This document shows, piece after piece, positions 48,201 to 59,400 of a stretch of 64,000 bases of DNA (position 1 is the stretch's first letter; each line of letters begins with the position of its first letter). Origin of the DNA: Nilaparvata lugens (Eukaryota; Arthropoda; Insecta; Hemiptera; Delphacidae); assembly GCF_014356525.2 (NCBI RefSeq), contig NC_052507.1, positions 56,392,347-56,456,346 of the forward strand, read 5' to 3'. The notes below the pieces were generated by a model. The model made no database searches. It saw only the letters and a program-made list of their open reading frames with translations, and was not told where the DNA came from. A program made the translations under genes and the position numbers.

Positions 48201-49116
48201 TTGATACAACACCCAAAAATTTATCATTCTCATTTGTTACTAACCTCACATTACCATTATCGTTAATCTTTGTGTTCTTAACATTATCATCTTCATGATT
48301 TACCAATCTTACAGTATTACTTTGAAAACCTACCTTGCAGCACTTACCAAAATGGTTTAGTTTATTGCATTTATAACAAGTTTTACCATAAGCTGGACAA
48401 TTTCTCACGGTATGATCCAATCCACATCTTGTACAGTTTATTATTCTTCTCTGATCCTTACTTGGATGGTTAGGCTGGTTACCCTGTCCATACGTTGATT
48501 TTGAATATGTTCGATTTTGAGCTGGTTGTTGTTGTTGAAAAGTCTTTTTCACCACATTAACTCCCTCCACTGTTGTAGAATTCTGTAAAGTATTCAGCTG
48601 TTGAGCTGACAACTCAAACAATTTACAAATTTTTACTGCCTTTGCCAAGTTCAAATTCTCCTCCTTTAGTAGTCTCTCTTTTAAGTTCACATTGTTGATG
48701 CCACTGATAACGCGATCTTTGATTAAACTGTCCTTGAGTGATCCAAAATTACAACTTGAACTTAGTTTTTTGAGCTCAAGTAAAAACTCATCAAAACTTT
48801 CGCCATCATGTTGATTACGACTGAAAAATATGTGGCGATCCACACTTTCGTTTGATTTCGGAAGGCAGTAGTCCTCCAATTTCTGTAGAATCAATTTCCA
48901 ATCACCATTTTCTTTGACCGTCAGTCCCAAAGTATCAAGTCGTTCCTGTGCCTCAGGCCCCAAACAATGCAGTAGAACAGCCACCTGAACTTCTTCTGAT
49001 TTTGAAGTTACTCCTGCCGCCGTAGAATAAATGAGATATTGCTTTTTCCATTTCACAAAATTGTTAGACAAGCTTCCTTCGAACGACAAAGGATGTGGCG
49101 GTTTCAAATTCTCCAT
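45274..49116 (-). CDS. Gag-Pol polyprotein of a mag-like Ty3/Gypsy LTR retrotransposon
   Basis: A single uninterrupted frame of 1280 residues. An N-terminal Gag part (about 1-225) precedes two zinc knuckles, C228-C231-H235-C240 and C247-C250-H255-C259. The aspartic protease has LDTGADVN at 329-336 and a VLGW flap motif near 401. The reverse transcriptase (about 470-650) carries the YVDD catalytic box at 611-614. RNase H follows (D760, E795, D823, D868). The integrase has an HHCC zinc motif (H976, H979, C1009, C1012) and a D1040-D1093-E1129 triad with correct 35-residue spacing. All catalytic residues I can check are present. Gag fused in frame to Pol, with paired knuckles of this spacing, points to the mag clade (inference). 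There is no separate env frame. Such elements copy themselves through RNA inside cytoplasmic particles and integrate in the nucleus. The start at 49116 follows a candidate primer-binding site by about 45 bases. Confidence 0.95.
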   Translation of the reverse strand: MENLKPPHPLSFEGSLSNNFVKWKKQYLIYSTAAGVTSKSEEVQVAVLLHCLGPEAQERLDTLGLTVKENGDWKLILQKLEDYCLPKSNESVDRHIFFSRNQHDGESFDEFLLELKKLSSSCNFGSLKDSLIKDRVISGINNVNLKERLLKEENLNLAKAVKICKLFELSAQQLNTLQNSTTVEGVNVVKKTFQQQQPAQNRTYSKSTYGQGNQPNHPSKDQRRIINCTRCGLDHTVRNCPAYGKTCYKCNKLNHFGKCCKVGFQSNTVRLVNHEDDNVKNTKINDNGNVRLVTNENDKFLGVVSNRGINHNRWHIDFSVNDSQLSAKLDTGADVNVMPLCVFQSLNLPVKLIASTSSLTNFNGSAIHVVGKCNLDCHIPNVGKCNIEFEVANCNKNTPIVLGWVTIDKYNLHKQVGLVQNISNEKCNEVVSKYIDVFSSEYNTINNFEYKIQLKPGAVGKIEGPRKVPFVYMDQLKQELDKLENANVIKKVHEPTEFVSSLVIVKKPNGLRLCIDPQHLNTCILREHYRMPTFDEISAKMNGAKIFSTLDASSAFYQVKLTDDSSKYTTFNTPYGRYCYLKLPYGLCSAPEVFNRCFAEIFGHIDNVGIYVDDLVIWSDTMEQHMETLGRVLEVASKANVRFNLSKCKFCINEVIYLGHKFTDKGIEPDEDKLKAIVEMKPPTNVKQLQTFLGMVTYVSKFIPNLSSFTSELRKLLKKDSHWCWLPEHERSFNDIKSALSKKPVLRYYDVNKPIVLSVDSSKDGVAAVLMQDNLPCAYASKALNDAQKNYSQIEKETYAIVFATERFHQYIYGKSDVSVESDHKPLQYIFKKPLYKCPARLQRMLIRIQPYNLSVNYKPGKELYIADALSRNFLDEVEEHSFDSEIECHISTIIQLPMTDKKYQLFQQETLLDEELQTLTEYVTNGWPSKENTSHCLKVYYSLKDSLFLHDGLLFKDNCVVVPRSLRKDMLERIHYNHLGINKCKARARECLYWPGMSKQIEDLISNCDTCLQFQVSNRKEPLIPKEIPSVPFQVVGTDLFHFQNNNFLLIIDYFSKFVDFFKLTDLSSETTIIGLKSFFARYGIPKILYSDGGPQYSSRQFKDFQSKWGFDHELSSPHYPQSNGMVERHIQTVKKMLRKSSVNNKDPYLALLEYRNTPISESLPSPAEILFKRKLNGLLPYFAPNKLQMSGEEIKNKLQDRQDKQKFYFDKSARKGRSYGALENVFIPDKQNKLVHAQVVGEHKHPRSYNIKLENGNVVRRNTRHIHRGSGTYPFATC

Positions 49117-49161
49117 CGTGTATGGTAGTAACTTACGTGATATTGATATTATTTAACTTTA

Positions 49162-49177
49162 CACTGCCGCAGCGCCA
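49162..49177 (-). promoter_or_regulatory. Candidate tRNA primer-binding site of the Gypsy element
   Basis: On the minus strand this reads TGGCGCTGCGGCAGTG, directly after a sequence ending TTATTACA that could be the 5' LTR terminus. A TGG start next to a CA-ending LTR is the expected arrangement. The sequence resembles serine-tRNA primer sites of other Gypsy elements, which is recall and not checked. Confidence 0.6.
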
Positions 49178-49600
49178 TGTAATAACTGTTTGTATTATAA
49201 ATAAAACTTCATTTTAGCACAATAACATTTATTAATTTCATCTTGAACATGACAACATTATTGAGACAAACTTCTTCTAGCCGACCACATTTCTGTCTAA
49301 CCTCTCTAGTCTATTTCGATAATCGATCTCTGGACTATATCGATAGGTCGATTCTTAATGTATAATCGATACACAACATATTTATGACAGTTATCCAAAT
49401 ATATAAAAGGGGATCCCCATAAATCTGCGAAAATTGTACAGCGTATAAATTCGTCCATTTAAGAAAAGTCATGACTATAGTTTTAAGGGTACAAAATTTA
49501 TCATAATTAAATTTTATAGTATTAAATAAATTCAACTATTCACGCTGTACTTAGCCAAAAGGTCTATTTTCCTTAGGCGAAACCACACCCTGAGAGTAAT
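49178..49600 (-). mobile_element. Candidate 5' LTR of the Gypsy element (outer end uncertain)
   Basis: On the minus strand the inner LTR end is CAGTTATTACA at 49178. Upstream lie AATAAA-type signals near 49200-49235 and a TATA-like TTTTATATATTTGG near 49400. The outer boundary cannot be fixed because no second LTR was found for comparison; the end given here is approximate. Confidence 0.4.
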
Positions 49601-51030
49601 TTTAATTATTAATTTGTTCTATTCTCTGAATCACCATTTAATATTAACTTGTTTTTTCTTGTTTAACTAGTTAAGTTTTTGACCCTTTCCAAAGGGCTTT
49701 TATCCATTTTATTTTGTTTAATTGAAGAGTACCGAAATTTTTATATAATATTTATAATTTGAAGATTCAAATCTGCTGTCAACCAATCTTCATTCTGTAT
49801 CTATTTGAAAGCTATAATTTACATAATCTGTTCATTAATTCATTCAATATTTGTTGTAAAAGTATATCCTTCAGAATATATCCATATTACCATTTTGTTA
49901 AACTGGGTTTACTTCATTATACCTCCAAATTCGTTCTTTCTCGACTGACACACATTGATCATTCAGGACACATCCTGTTTTGCAATAGTCAGACATTAGC
50001 GAGTATAGTATCTATCATTAGACTATTATTTCTTCTGGTGGTAAATGGTGGTCGATTTTCTTATCAAGTAATAAATTCTGTCATTGAGAGTACCCCGCAG
50101 AATCAAATAATAAATCGACTTCCACTAGCCTACCCCACCGAGGTGAAGTGAATCCTACATTATTAGCCGATCAATGTCGAAAAGAGAGGTAGTAGATCGT
50201 ATAGACAGCATTGGAATTGAACTCGGTACTCGAAATATTTACTATTTTGGTTCAGCACTTTGCCTTCATACAACCTATAGTACTTATCAGAGACCTGGTT
50301 CGCATGGATTTGCCATTCTATCTGTTGTTTCATGCGGTCTAATATCTTTCCAAATTACGGCACAATTATTGGATTCTGGATATATTAGTCATCATTTGGA
50401 GAAAAGGTTCACTCCAAAATTACTATCTCTGTCTGATCGTAGTGACAGCATAATTTATATTCAGCAGGTTCAAGTTGAACTGCATTTTATTATTATTGAA
50501 TTTAATTCCACCTCATCATATTATAACCACCTACAACATTAAGTTAGAAATTCAGGTCCCTTACTCCGGCTACCTTTGTAGACCGCCAACCCCTCTATTG
50601 AGCAAGTTAACTTTTCCACTCTGTTCCATCCATACACCAGTCATTCTGCTTCGATACCCTGATTTAAGTGATATCGACAATCCAATTAAACAAAGGTTGG
50701 TCGATCTAACCTACAACTACCCACCGTTAAATCATAACCTCAAGTACTATAATTGTTCAATTATTCTATTTAATCTGACCATTTTGACTATCAATTACTT
50801 TTTTATTGTACGTCCTCCCTTCTCTACGGAGCAAAATAGGCTGCAAAATTCGCCAACACAAGGTAAGACCTACTATACAAGGAAATCGTACTCATGGCTG
50901 AACAATTATAAACCTAATTTATTGTCATATAGTTCAAATTATATATCTCCGTGTCCCCCCCCCCTTTGGAGTAAGATTATGACACATTTCCCCTCCAGAG
51001 ACTGGGATTTGACAACGTAAAATCCGATTG
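49601..51030 (+). other. Unassigned region with three medium open frames
   Basis: Open frames of 130 (49759-50151), 122 (50174-50542) and 181 codons (50475-51020) follow each other on the + strand. They are not low-complexity in the way of the pyrimidine tracts, but I recognise no domain. Codons are AT-rich, Ile/Leu/Tyr/Ser-heavy. The second and third overlap in different frames, so at most one is coding there. They could be decayed element sequence or chance. Confidence 0.2.
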
Positions 51031-53039
51031 TCTTGATTTATCGCCGAAGGCAAGTTACACACACATCAAATTTAAGCGTACGATGAAACATCGTTTCAAA
51101 GGTTTTAAAGCGAAAATAGATGTAAAACTTCAAATAGGTGTTTAGAAAAATGCTTTGTTCAAATTCCAAAAGTGGCGCAAATGATTAAATATGTCTATAG
51201 ACACGTCGATCGTCAAACTTCACCGTACAGACTCCGTGTAACGGTCATGTGGTCGTGGAGGCGGTGGCGCATGTGACCTGAGCTACGTTTCCATAATTAT
51301 ACATTCTATACTCTTTGTTAGACTTTTTGGCTTAAGTAGAAGAGGGGCTATCATTGCCTCAGCTCCGCCAACAACACGTTTAATATTTTAAAGTGTGATA
51401 AATAAAGGCAATAATATTAGATATCCATTATCTATCTTGGAGCGCCGCTTTCCAAGAGAACAGCATTTGTATCATCTATGGAACTTCTCACTTATCATAC
51501 TTTCAACAAGACCTGTTGGAAATATTTTTGATCATGTTTGTTATTGTGATTGGAGAAAATAAAAAAGATAAAGAGACAATGAGAATTTTTTTCAAGTTCA
51601 ATATTGTGGCAATTTTAACGAGTCATGAAGGTCTCCGAAAATAATAATCATACAACAAAGAGGTTTCTGATTATAATCGATTGTGCTGTAATCAAAAGAG
51701 ACAACGTATTTCCTGCCATATCAATTAACAAACATAAATTATCAAATATTCATTTTCAGTTTTAGTTCAGGGACAAATGGAAAATTAGAAGTCTGTTCTA
51801 TCCAATTCAGTTCCAGTCTAGCTCTCTCTTATTAATAATAATTCCAATCCCCAGTTACTTCATTGTACCAACCTATCAGTTAACTGATCTAACTGGTTCA
51901 ACTGATAGGGTTATTATTGTTTCACGTATTCGGTATCTTTACAGTAGTCTAAGACCTATTTATCCAGTATAATAATGCTATATAGTTTCATGTTTCCAAA
52001 GAACTGGAGCTCCAAGTTCCAATAATCCATTTAACTTATCAGATGATAAGAATGATCTTACTATTATAACCTAAATAGCCTACTGAGGATATAATAGCAA
52101 AAAATTTAAAAAAAATGTTTCAAAATCATGTCTTCAATACTGCTCAGCAAGGAACCTAGAATGCAGGTATTCAATGTAATCTGGGTACATTGCTGCTCTG
52201 CATGATCACGTGTAACATTATTTACTTTCGTGATAGGTCAGTGACGTGAGTTTCTCTTCAACCAGATAATGAGCTAATTTGAGTGTAATAAATGATATTT
52301 ATCGCATTATGTCATGTCAGTTTTCAAAGGAGTAAGGTTCGCGTGTTGATCGAATGCGCTGAGAAATAATAATATTCGTTTCAGTATTTAATTACAGTAT
52401 ATTCGTTATGAAATTGAATAAAAAAAAAAAGATGAATGAACTCAAGTAACAGATTTCACTTGAAGTATGAGTTTATTATATTGTACTTGAATATTCTTCT
52501 CGTGTTTGGCTACATTACTCTATTTCTTATGGATAACATCAATTATTTTCATCACTTCTCAAATCTTATTAAAATTTCAAAAAATTTGGATCTCATCACT
52601 CATTAAAGTTACTGATAGCTAATAGTTATCAAGTTCTCTCTATATTATACAGAGAGTCCCAAGAAAGGTGTATCAGCCCATAGATTACACGTAGAATTTG
52701 CAACAGAAAATGAGCATAAAAATTTTCTTGTATTGAATTTGGTTTTGAGATCGATCAATTTTTCGATATTTTAGAAAAACGTTAATAACTAAAGGCCTAA
52801 TAATATCAGTCAAAATCAAATTCTAAGGATACGGATGGGAAGAACATCTTCTTCTTCTTCTTCTTCTTCTTCTTCTTCTTCTTCTTCTTCATCATCATCG
52901 ACGAGGAGTAGAACAACGCCAAGAATTTAATAAACGGTGAACGGCGCTTGGAGAAGCTAGAAGAGAACTAAACTGACTTGGGTCTGACTTCCCGGTTGAC
53001 AATGTCGGATGCGGCAGTTTTCTCGCTTCGTTTTCTAAT
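51031..53039. other. Non-coding DNA, no gene recognised
   Basis: Mixed AT-rich DNA with stops in all frames. A CTT microsatellite lies at 52848-52890. No gene is supported. Confidence 0.35.
52848..52890 (+). repeat. CTT trinucleotide microsatellite
   Basis: About fourteen uninterrupted TTC units on the + strand, followed by CATCATCAT. Confidence 0.9.
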
Positions 53040-53469
53040 TCTTTCTCATCTTTAATCTCCTTCTACTTTTGTTATTCTTCTTTCTCTTCCGCGACTCTTC
53101 TTCCTTCATTCCTTGTCCTCCTTCTCTCTCACTTAAAATTCTCCGCCTCTTACCCTTCACTTACTTTCTATTTCGTCATCTTCTTCTTTCTTATCTGGAC
53201 CCTTTCCTGTATTGTACGAGAACATTTTGTTCTACGTTATCGTTCCCATTACTTTACTTCACATACTTCTTCCCTCAACCCTGAATTCCTTCCACCTCTT
53301 TTCTATCCTTATTCATTTCATATCATCTCATCTGTCTCCTGTACCTCTTTCAATTCATTCTATTTTTGTTATCATCATTAAATACAGTATTGTCTTCTTG
53401 GTTAGTGATCATATCACTTGTTCGTCTCCATATTTTCCTCTTAACCTCTCAACAATAATTTCTCCATAA
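53040..53469 (+). repeat. Pyrimidine-rich tract
   Basis: C/T-rich + strand sequence of about 430 bases with overlapping low-complexity open frames of 71 and 85 codons, considered artefacts. It runs directly up to the left edge of repeat A. Confidence 0.5.
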
Positions 53470-54644
53470 TGTGACATTCTGAACTTGTTGAAACCATGAA
53501 ATGGAATAAATTGAAGAAATAGAAGATAATATTTCACTGTTAAAGGTTAAAAAAATGTATCAAATGTACTGTTACCTGATGAGTGATAAAGCTTACTTAT
53601 CAACAGCTGAGACTGAGATAAGGGCACCGTTCCATATGGCATATTTTGAAAGAATTATTTATTGAAAAATTGTAATTTATTGCGAATAATTTGTAAATTG
53701 TTTGGAGTCAACCAACCAATTCGTAGGTTACAACTTCGTTTACATTATTGAACAGCTGTTTTGAATGCAGTTACAAATTGGTTGAAGCCATAGCCAGCTC
53801 TAATATTAGAGGTGACTATATTAAAACGATTCTTTGTACTACCGACTTAATGTTTCAGACAGAATGAAAATATAATTACTTCTAAAACTAATAATAATTA
53901 TTCTAAGAAAGATTAGAGAGTCTCAAAATAAAAAATATCTATTAAGGGAAATATACAACGTGTTAAATAATTATTTTAAAAGCGAACAAGATCATCATTA
54001 GCATACAAGCATTATCATTGATAAGAGCAGCAATATTCATTTTTTGTTATTTATGATTAGAATAAGAATTTATCGTATGAAATGTTGAAGTTATATGATT
54101 GTTGTAAAATTAACCAAACGGATTGATGTATGAATCTCTGTCACCTGTCTCAGCCAATCATAAGTCAGAAAAATAACACCAAAAAGGGATGACATTCAAA
54201 CATGGTAGTCAATTCGTTATCAGCGACTAAACTGGTCTTATCATAGGTGGTAACCCATTGTACATTGTATAAGGGGAAATATAAAGAAAGTTTGTTTACT
54301 CATAAAGGCAGATAATTTAAGTTTATTTATTGTAAAACAATAACTATTTTCTCACTCGTCTCTGACGTAATGTATACGTCATACTAATTCTACCAATAGC
54401 AAAATTTCTATGCAAATTGAGTAAAAAGGAACTGTTCAGCCAAAAAGAGAAGCAAGACACACTTCCCCTTTGAATCCTTCACCGTGAAGACCCTCATTCT
54501 GAAAGTTACCATTTTCTTGTGAGATTCTTGTTCATTCAATTTTATGTATTTTGATTGTAAGCCACAAGGTACCTAGAATACAAGGTATTGGCCACGCGCA
54601 TCTCGATCTTTTAATGATCAGAGTCAGATGATCGGTGTGACGTC
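53470..54644 (+). mobile_element. Repeat A: ~1.1-kb unit with inverted-repeat edge on the right
   Basis: It begins TGTGACATTC and aligns in the same orientation with 59478-60544 (repeat B). Shared landmarks include AGGGCACCGTTC/AGAGCACCGTTC, GAACAGCTGTTTTGAATGCAG, ACACCAAAAAGGGATGA and TGTATACGTCATACTA. The right edge continues into ACAAGGTACCTAGAATACA and TTGGCCACG, ending near GGTGTGACGT (54644). That edge is the inverted counterpart of the left edge of repeat B. No coding capacity is seen. Divergence from B is considerable, so it is an old repeat. Confidence 0.75.
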
Positions 54645-55799
54645 ATTGGTGTTCTAAATATCTATTCTTCCTATCTTTTTAATGATAAATTGAGCAACTT
54701 TGTAAGTCTTTTTATCGAAAAGTACATAACTTTCATCGACATTCCCCACGATTTATACAATATTTATCTTCAATTTTTTAGAGATTCAATATTTTTGGAA
54801 TCTTTCAGAATGATCGATTTTGTAAGAGCTTGTACATTGTTGCTCTCTTATTGAAAATTAACATGCTTTCCCTGGCTCTTTTGTAATTCAATTACTTGAT
54901 GCTAATGACTTTGATAAATCGATGATCGAATAAGGAATTGAAAAGGTGAAAACATTGATTGTACTATTTCTCTCACAATCCTTTATCTGTGTACTGTATA
55001 TTTATAATATTATGTAGAATCAATAGAACATCTTGTCCAATCCTTTAGAAGGATCTTTTTCAGGAAAATAATGGCTTTCAGGAAAAATAAAATAATGACT
55101 TGATCAGGAAATAGTTTTCTGGTTTAATCTCTCTAATTGGAAACTACAACAAAATATAAGGGCGAATATAATTATATCGAATCATGCATACCGCGTGGGA
55201 AATTCTCAATAATTGAGAATTGTATTGAATACTTGCTCTCGTATTGTGAAACACATATTCATTATTTATTATTTGTAAGAGGAATTCTCAATTGATACTT
55301 GTTCTCTTATTGTAAAACTCTCATTCTTTATTCATTTGTGAAAGAAAGAACCAACCCTTCATAATCCTTCAAATGATCATGTATTTAATGAAAATGGATC
55401 ATACATTGAAAAGTAAACGTATGAATATGAATTCATACTTTAAGTGTCCTACAATATATTCCTTTCAGTAAACTTGATAATTCTATATGACAAGTGATCG
55501 GTTGAATGCCTATCTGAAAGACTACGAAAGGATGACAATCTCTTCAACCAACTTGGAGGGCATTTCTATTCTAGAAATTAGACTCTCATACACTCAAAAC
55601 AGAATAATGTGTGGTGAATTCCAATTCTTTCCAATCTGCACATTACTTTTTATGACCGGAGAGATAATAGTTAGATAATTAGTTCCTTTCAGATTATTGT
55701 CATATATTTTTATGTTGCTATATGAATTTCGGATGCATTGTTTGGAATGGCATGAGAATGATTAATTTTATTTGGCTAGCGGCTGGTGGGATGAGTTAA
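54645..55799. other. Non-coding DNA
   Basis: AT-rich DNA between repeat A and the LINE. It holds one diverged tandem repeat at 55200-55345. No gene is supported. Confidence 0.4.
55200..55345 (+). repeat. Diverged tandem duplication (~80-bp units)
   Basis: Two neighbouring units share GAATTCTCAAT/GAGAATTGTATT, GATACTTGTTCTCTTATTGT / GAATACTTGCTCTCGTATTG and an ATTCTTTATTC-like end. Confidence 0.5.
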
Positions 55800-55922
55800 T
55801 AATATATCTTCAACCAGTTACTATTCTTTATTCTATATAAATTAATATTTCAATTTTTTCTCTCTTTTTTCACAACTAAAACTAATTTTTATTTTCCGAA
55901 ATTAAGTTTTCCTAAAGGGATA

Positions 55923-56957
55923 GTGGAAGTCATGAGCGCTATGATGAATTCTATTTCACTTTACTATCAGAATGTCAGGGGTCTACGTAGTAAAACAAAT
56001 AGTTTCTATTTGTCGTTGTGTAGTAGTGATTATGATATTATTGTTTTGACGGAAACATGGCTTTGTAAATCGGTTAACAACAGTGAATTATTTGATGAGC
56101 GCTATCAGGTACTTAGATGTGACCGCGCTGGTGATTTTGTGAGAGGTGGAGGAGTCCTGGTTGCCGTGAAAAAGTGCTTTTTGGCTGACTTATGCACTGA
56201 ATTTGTAAATCCTGGTTTCGAGAGTGTATGGGTAAGGGTGAAGATTGCTAATAGGCTCCATTACCTGAATGCTTTGTACATTCCACCATCGACGGCATTG
56301 CAGACCTATCTGGATTATTTTGAATCTGTAGAGTCTTCTTATCACATCATTGGGACAGGTAATTGCATATTAATGGGTGATTTCAATATTCCAGAAATTT
56401 GTAGCAGGGATTATCAGCTTATAACAGGATCACCAATAGCAAAGGCACTGGATTCATTCATGAATTTTTTTGAGCTAATGTCTTATAACTCTGTAATGAA
56501 TGGAAATGGTCGAACTCTAGATTTGATCTTGGCAAATTCTCCTTATCCTCTTGAAGTTGTCAGAGACGACCATCCCTTTGTGAATGAGGATTCTCATCAT
56601 CCGGCGCTGTCTATGTCACTGTCATTTTATGAACAGATGAGCGCTGTTGATAATACTGATGACGGTGTGGGTACATCAGAGAATAGGGATTCGGTACAGG
56701 GGTTTGGTCGCTACTATTTTAGAGGTGGCAATTTCTTGCAATTGTATCTGTTGATACAGTGCGTGTCATGGCAGACTGTTTTTGAGTGTGTTAACATAGA
56801 TTCTGCTGTCCATGAGTTCTACAGGATCATATACTCTTGCTTTGACTCTTGTATTCCTGTTGTAAGGGATTTCAAGCGCTCTAGATATCCTCCCTGGTTC
56901 TCGAGGGAGATAATCCATGATTTAAAATTGAAGAATAGGTATGGCAGGAAGAGATGA
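55923..56957 (+). pseudogene. LINE ORF, N-terminal part: AP-like endonuclease domain
   Basis: 345 codons including a TGA stop. The frame shows the endonuclease/exonuclease/phosphatase fold in order: YYQNVRGLRSK (N17), TETW with E44, GGGVLVAV at 75-82, YIPP at 119, MGDFN at 151-155, TLDLIL at 198 and HHPAL near 225. The usual SDH before HP reads DSHHP here, so the catalytic Asp-His order may be altered. The endonuclease nicks target DNA to prime reverse transcription. The stop at 56955-56957 is in the same frame as the downstream RT (start 56991), so this is one frame interrupted by a nonsense codon rather than two genes. Confidence 0.85.
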
Positions 56958-58805
56958 TATTCTAGACATCACGATGAGCTGTTCAAAACAGTGAGAGCTA
57001 GAGTGGAGAGGAATATTCAGGCTGCTTTTGATGATTATATGCTACGGGTGGAAGGCAAGATTGATGGAGATATAAAGGAGTTCTGGAAGTTTATCAATAA
57101 TAAACGCTCTTCCCAAGGAAACGAAGACTTCATAGGGCATGAGAATAGGCTTTTCAGAGGGAAGGATATCCCAGAAGCATTTGTAGATGTTTTCTCTGCC
57201 ATAAATAATCAAGTCTCACAGAACTCATCCAATGTTCATGATGACTCACGGGAGAGGGATGACAGGCCTTCTCATGTGCCTTTTGTTTTTGTTGCAATCT
57301 CTATTGATGATATTGAACGTGCTGTGAAAAGGTTGATTCCAAGCTTGTCTGGGGGTCCTGATGGTGTACCTGGGTTCATTGTCAAGGGATGTTGGGAGTT
57401 GCTTGTTGTCCCACTGCACTTCCTGTTCAACCTGGCCATTAGAACATCAACGTTTCCTGAGTTGTGGAAGGTCTCAAGGATCACACGAGTTTTCAAATCA
57501 GGTAACAGGAGAGTTGCTGGTAACTACAGACCTATTCCAATCCCCAATTATTTTGCGAAGATGTTTAAATACATTTTGTATGGGCAAATTCTACATCATG
57601 TACAGTCAATGATTACATTGTCCCAGCATGGATTTTTGCCTGGTATGTCTACTGTGACCAATCTCTTGGTTTTTGTGGATAGGGTGTCAGAGGTCTTGGA
57701 TAATGGAGGAAGAGTAGATGTTATCTATACTGATTTCTCCAAGGCTTTTGACATGCTTGAGCATGAAATTCTTGCAATGAGGTTGAGGAGCTTTGGATTT
57801 AGCACTGGATCTGTGGACTTTTTGATGAGCTACCTTGTGCAGAGAAAGCAATATGTGTTGTACAATAATTTTCATTCGAAACCGTTTTGCTGTTCTTCTG
57901 GGGTACCTCAGGGATCAAACCTGGGGCCCCTGCTCTTCCTCCTATATGTCAATGAGCTCCCTAATATACTTTGCAGTTCTGAGTGTCCCATGTTCGCTGA
58001 TGACACTAAGATTTTCAGGGTCTTCAATTCTATCGAGGACTGTGTCGTTCTGCAACAGGATATTCATAGATTGACCAAATGGTGTAAGGATTCCAGGCTG
58101 TCACTGAATGTAAAGAAGTGTAAAACCATGATGTTCACTCGCCAAAGATCTCCAATTCAATATGATTACAAAATTGATGGAGCTGAATTGGAGCATGTGT
58201 CTGTGTTCAGAGATCTCGGAGTGATCATGGATGCCAATCTCAGCTTTGGAAATCACATTGATCATCTTATAAGTAAAAGTAATCAGATGTTTGGTTTTAT
58301 TTGTAGGACGTGCTCATGCTTCCAGAACTGGAGGACTATTCTCTATCTTTACAAAACACTTGTGAGAAGTGTGTTAGAGTATGCTGCACCCGTTTGGAAT
58401 CCGCATCACATTGTTGCAACCACAAGATTGGAGAGAATCCAAAATAAATTTCTGAGATTTGCATATTTCAAGAGGTTTGGCCAGTCTTGTGTTCGCGATT
58501 TTCCATCAGCAGAGTTGGGAGGAATTTTTCAGGTGTCATCCCTGAAGAGCAGACGTGAGTTACTGTCCATTCTTATCTGGTACAACATCCTTCATAATCG
58601 AATAAAATCTCCATATCTCACTTCAAAAGTTTACTTCTCCATTCCAGTCTTGATGCGCAGATATCACCCATTGTTTTTCATACCCAGATCAAGGAGATAC
58701 CCAGATTGCTTAATGGTCTTGGAGATGGGGTTGATGTGCTTGGGGATGGTTTTGGCAGCTTCAGGAAAAAGGCTCACAATATCATCCGGGGCTAGTACTT
58801 GTTAA
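56958..58805 (+). pseudogene. LINE ORF, C-terminal part: reverse transcriptase domain
   Basis: Open in the same frame as the endonuclease part. RT motifs in order, counted from 56991: GGPDGVPG near 121, NYRPIPIPN near 178, QHGFLPGMST near 212, YTDFSKAFD with D248, SGVPQGSNLGP near 303, and catalytic FADDT at 335-339, followed by SLNVKKCKTM. RT copies the element RNA at the nicked target. Beyond about 58660 the expected C-terminus continues in another frame, reading IPRLLNGLGDGVDVLGDGFG and ending in TAG at 58793-58795. A single-base frameshift has therefore replaced the last ~40 residues in the main frame. With the TGA upstream, the copy is inactive but has only two visible lesions. Confidence 0.85.
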
Positions 58806-59400
58806 TGTTCTCATCAATGAAAGGTAATATTGTTTTGTTTTGCTCATTCTCGGGTGTTTCTCTTTCTTCTCATTCCGTTTATATGCCATATGCTTCTCTC
58901 TATCCCTTTCGATTTTTTTTCTCTATTCTAATCCCGATTTGCAACTATATATTACAGCATACATTATTTATACATACATATTTCGTTTATTTTTCATCAC
59001 TTTCATTGTTCAAGTACACAATATAACTATACATTTCTTTCAGCATTCATATTGTATACATACATATTTAGTTTATTTTTCAATACTTTCATCTTGTTTA
59101 ACTTACTTTTATTTCTATTTTATATGTTTATTCTTATCCTGTTTCTATTTTTAATGGAAATCGAATATCTGAAATGTGTTACTAGTGTTAAGGAGGCAAT
59201 ATTTAGGTTGTTCCTGTTTGCCTCCACAATTGTATTGTAATAAATAAATAAATAAATAAATAATAGTTGGGCATATTTTAAGATATTTTTTTCAAATTGC
59301 AATTTATTGCAATTCATTCAGTTCATGATGCATTTATGATGTGATTGTTATACTATCACCCCATACTCTCTTTTGTTCTATATTGGGGCTTTCTACCACA

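Larger units (their letters stand above)
55800..59263 (+). mobile_element. Nearly full-length LINE (Jockey/CR1 group)
   Basis: This covers an endonuclease-RT reading frame (55923 to about 58795), a ~440-base 3' UTR and a tail of TAAA units (about 59239-59263), the usual terminus of target-primed LINE insertions. The 5' boundary is approximate, since no promoter or target-site duplication could be fixed. A related 3' end occurs on the minus strand at 27757. The element lies between the direct repeats A and B. Confidence 0.8.
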
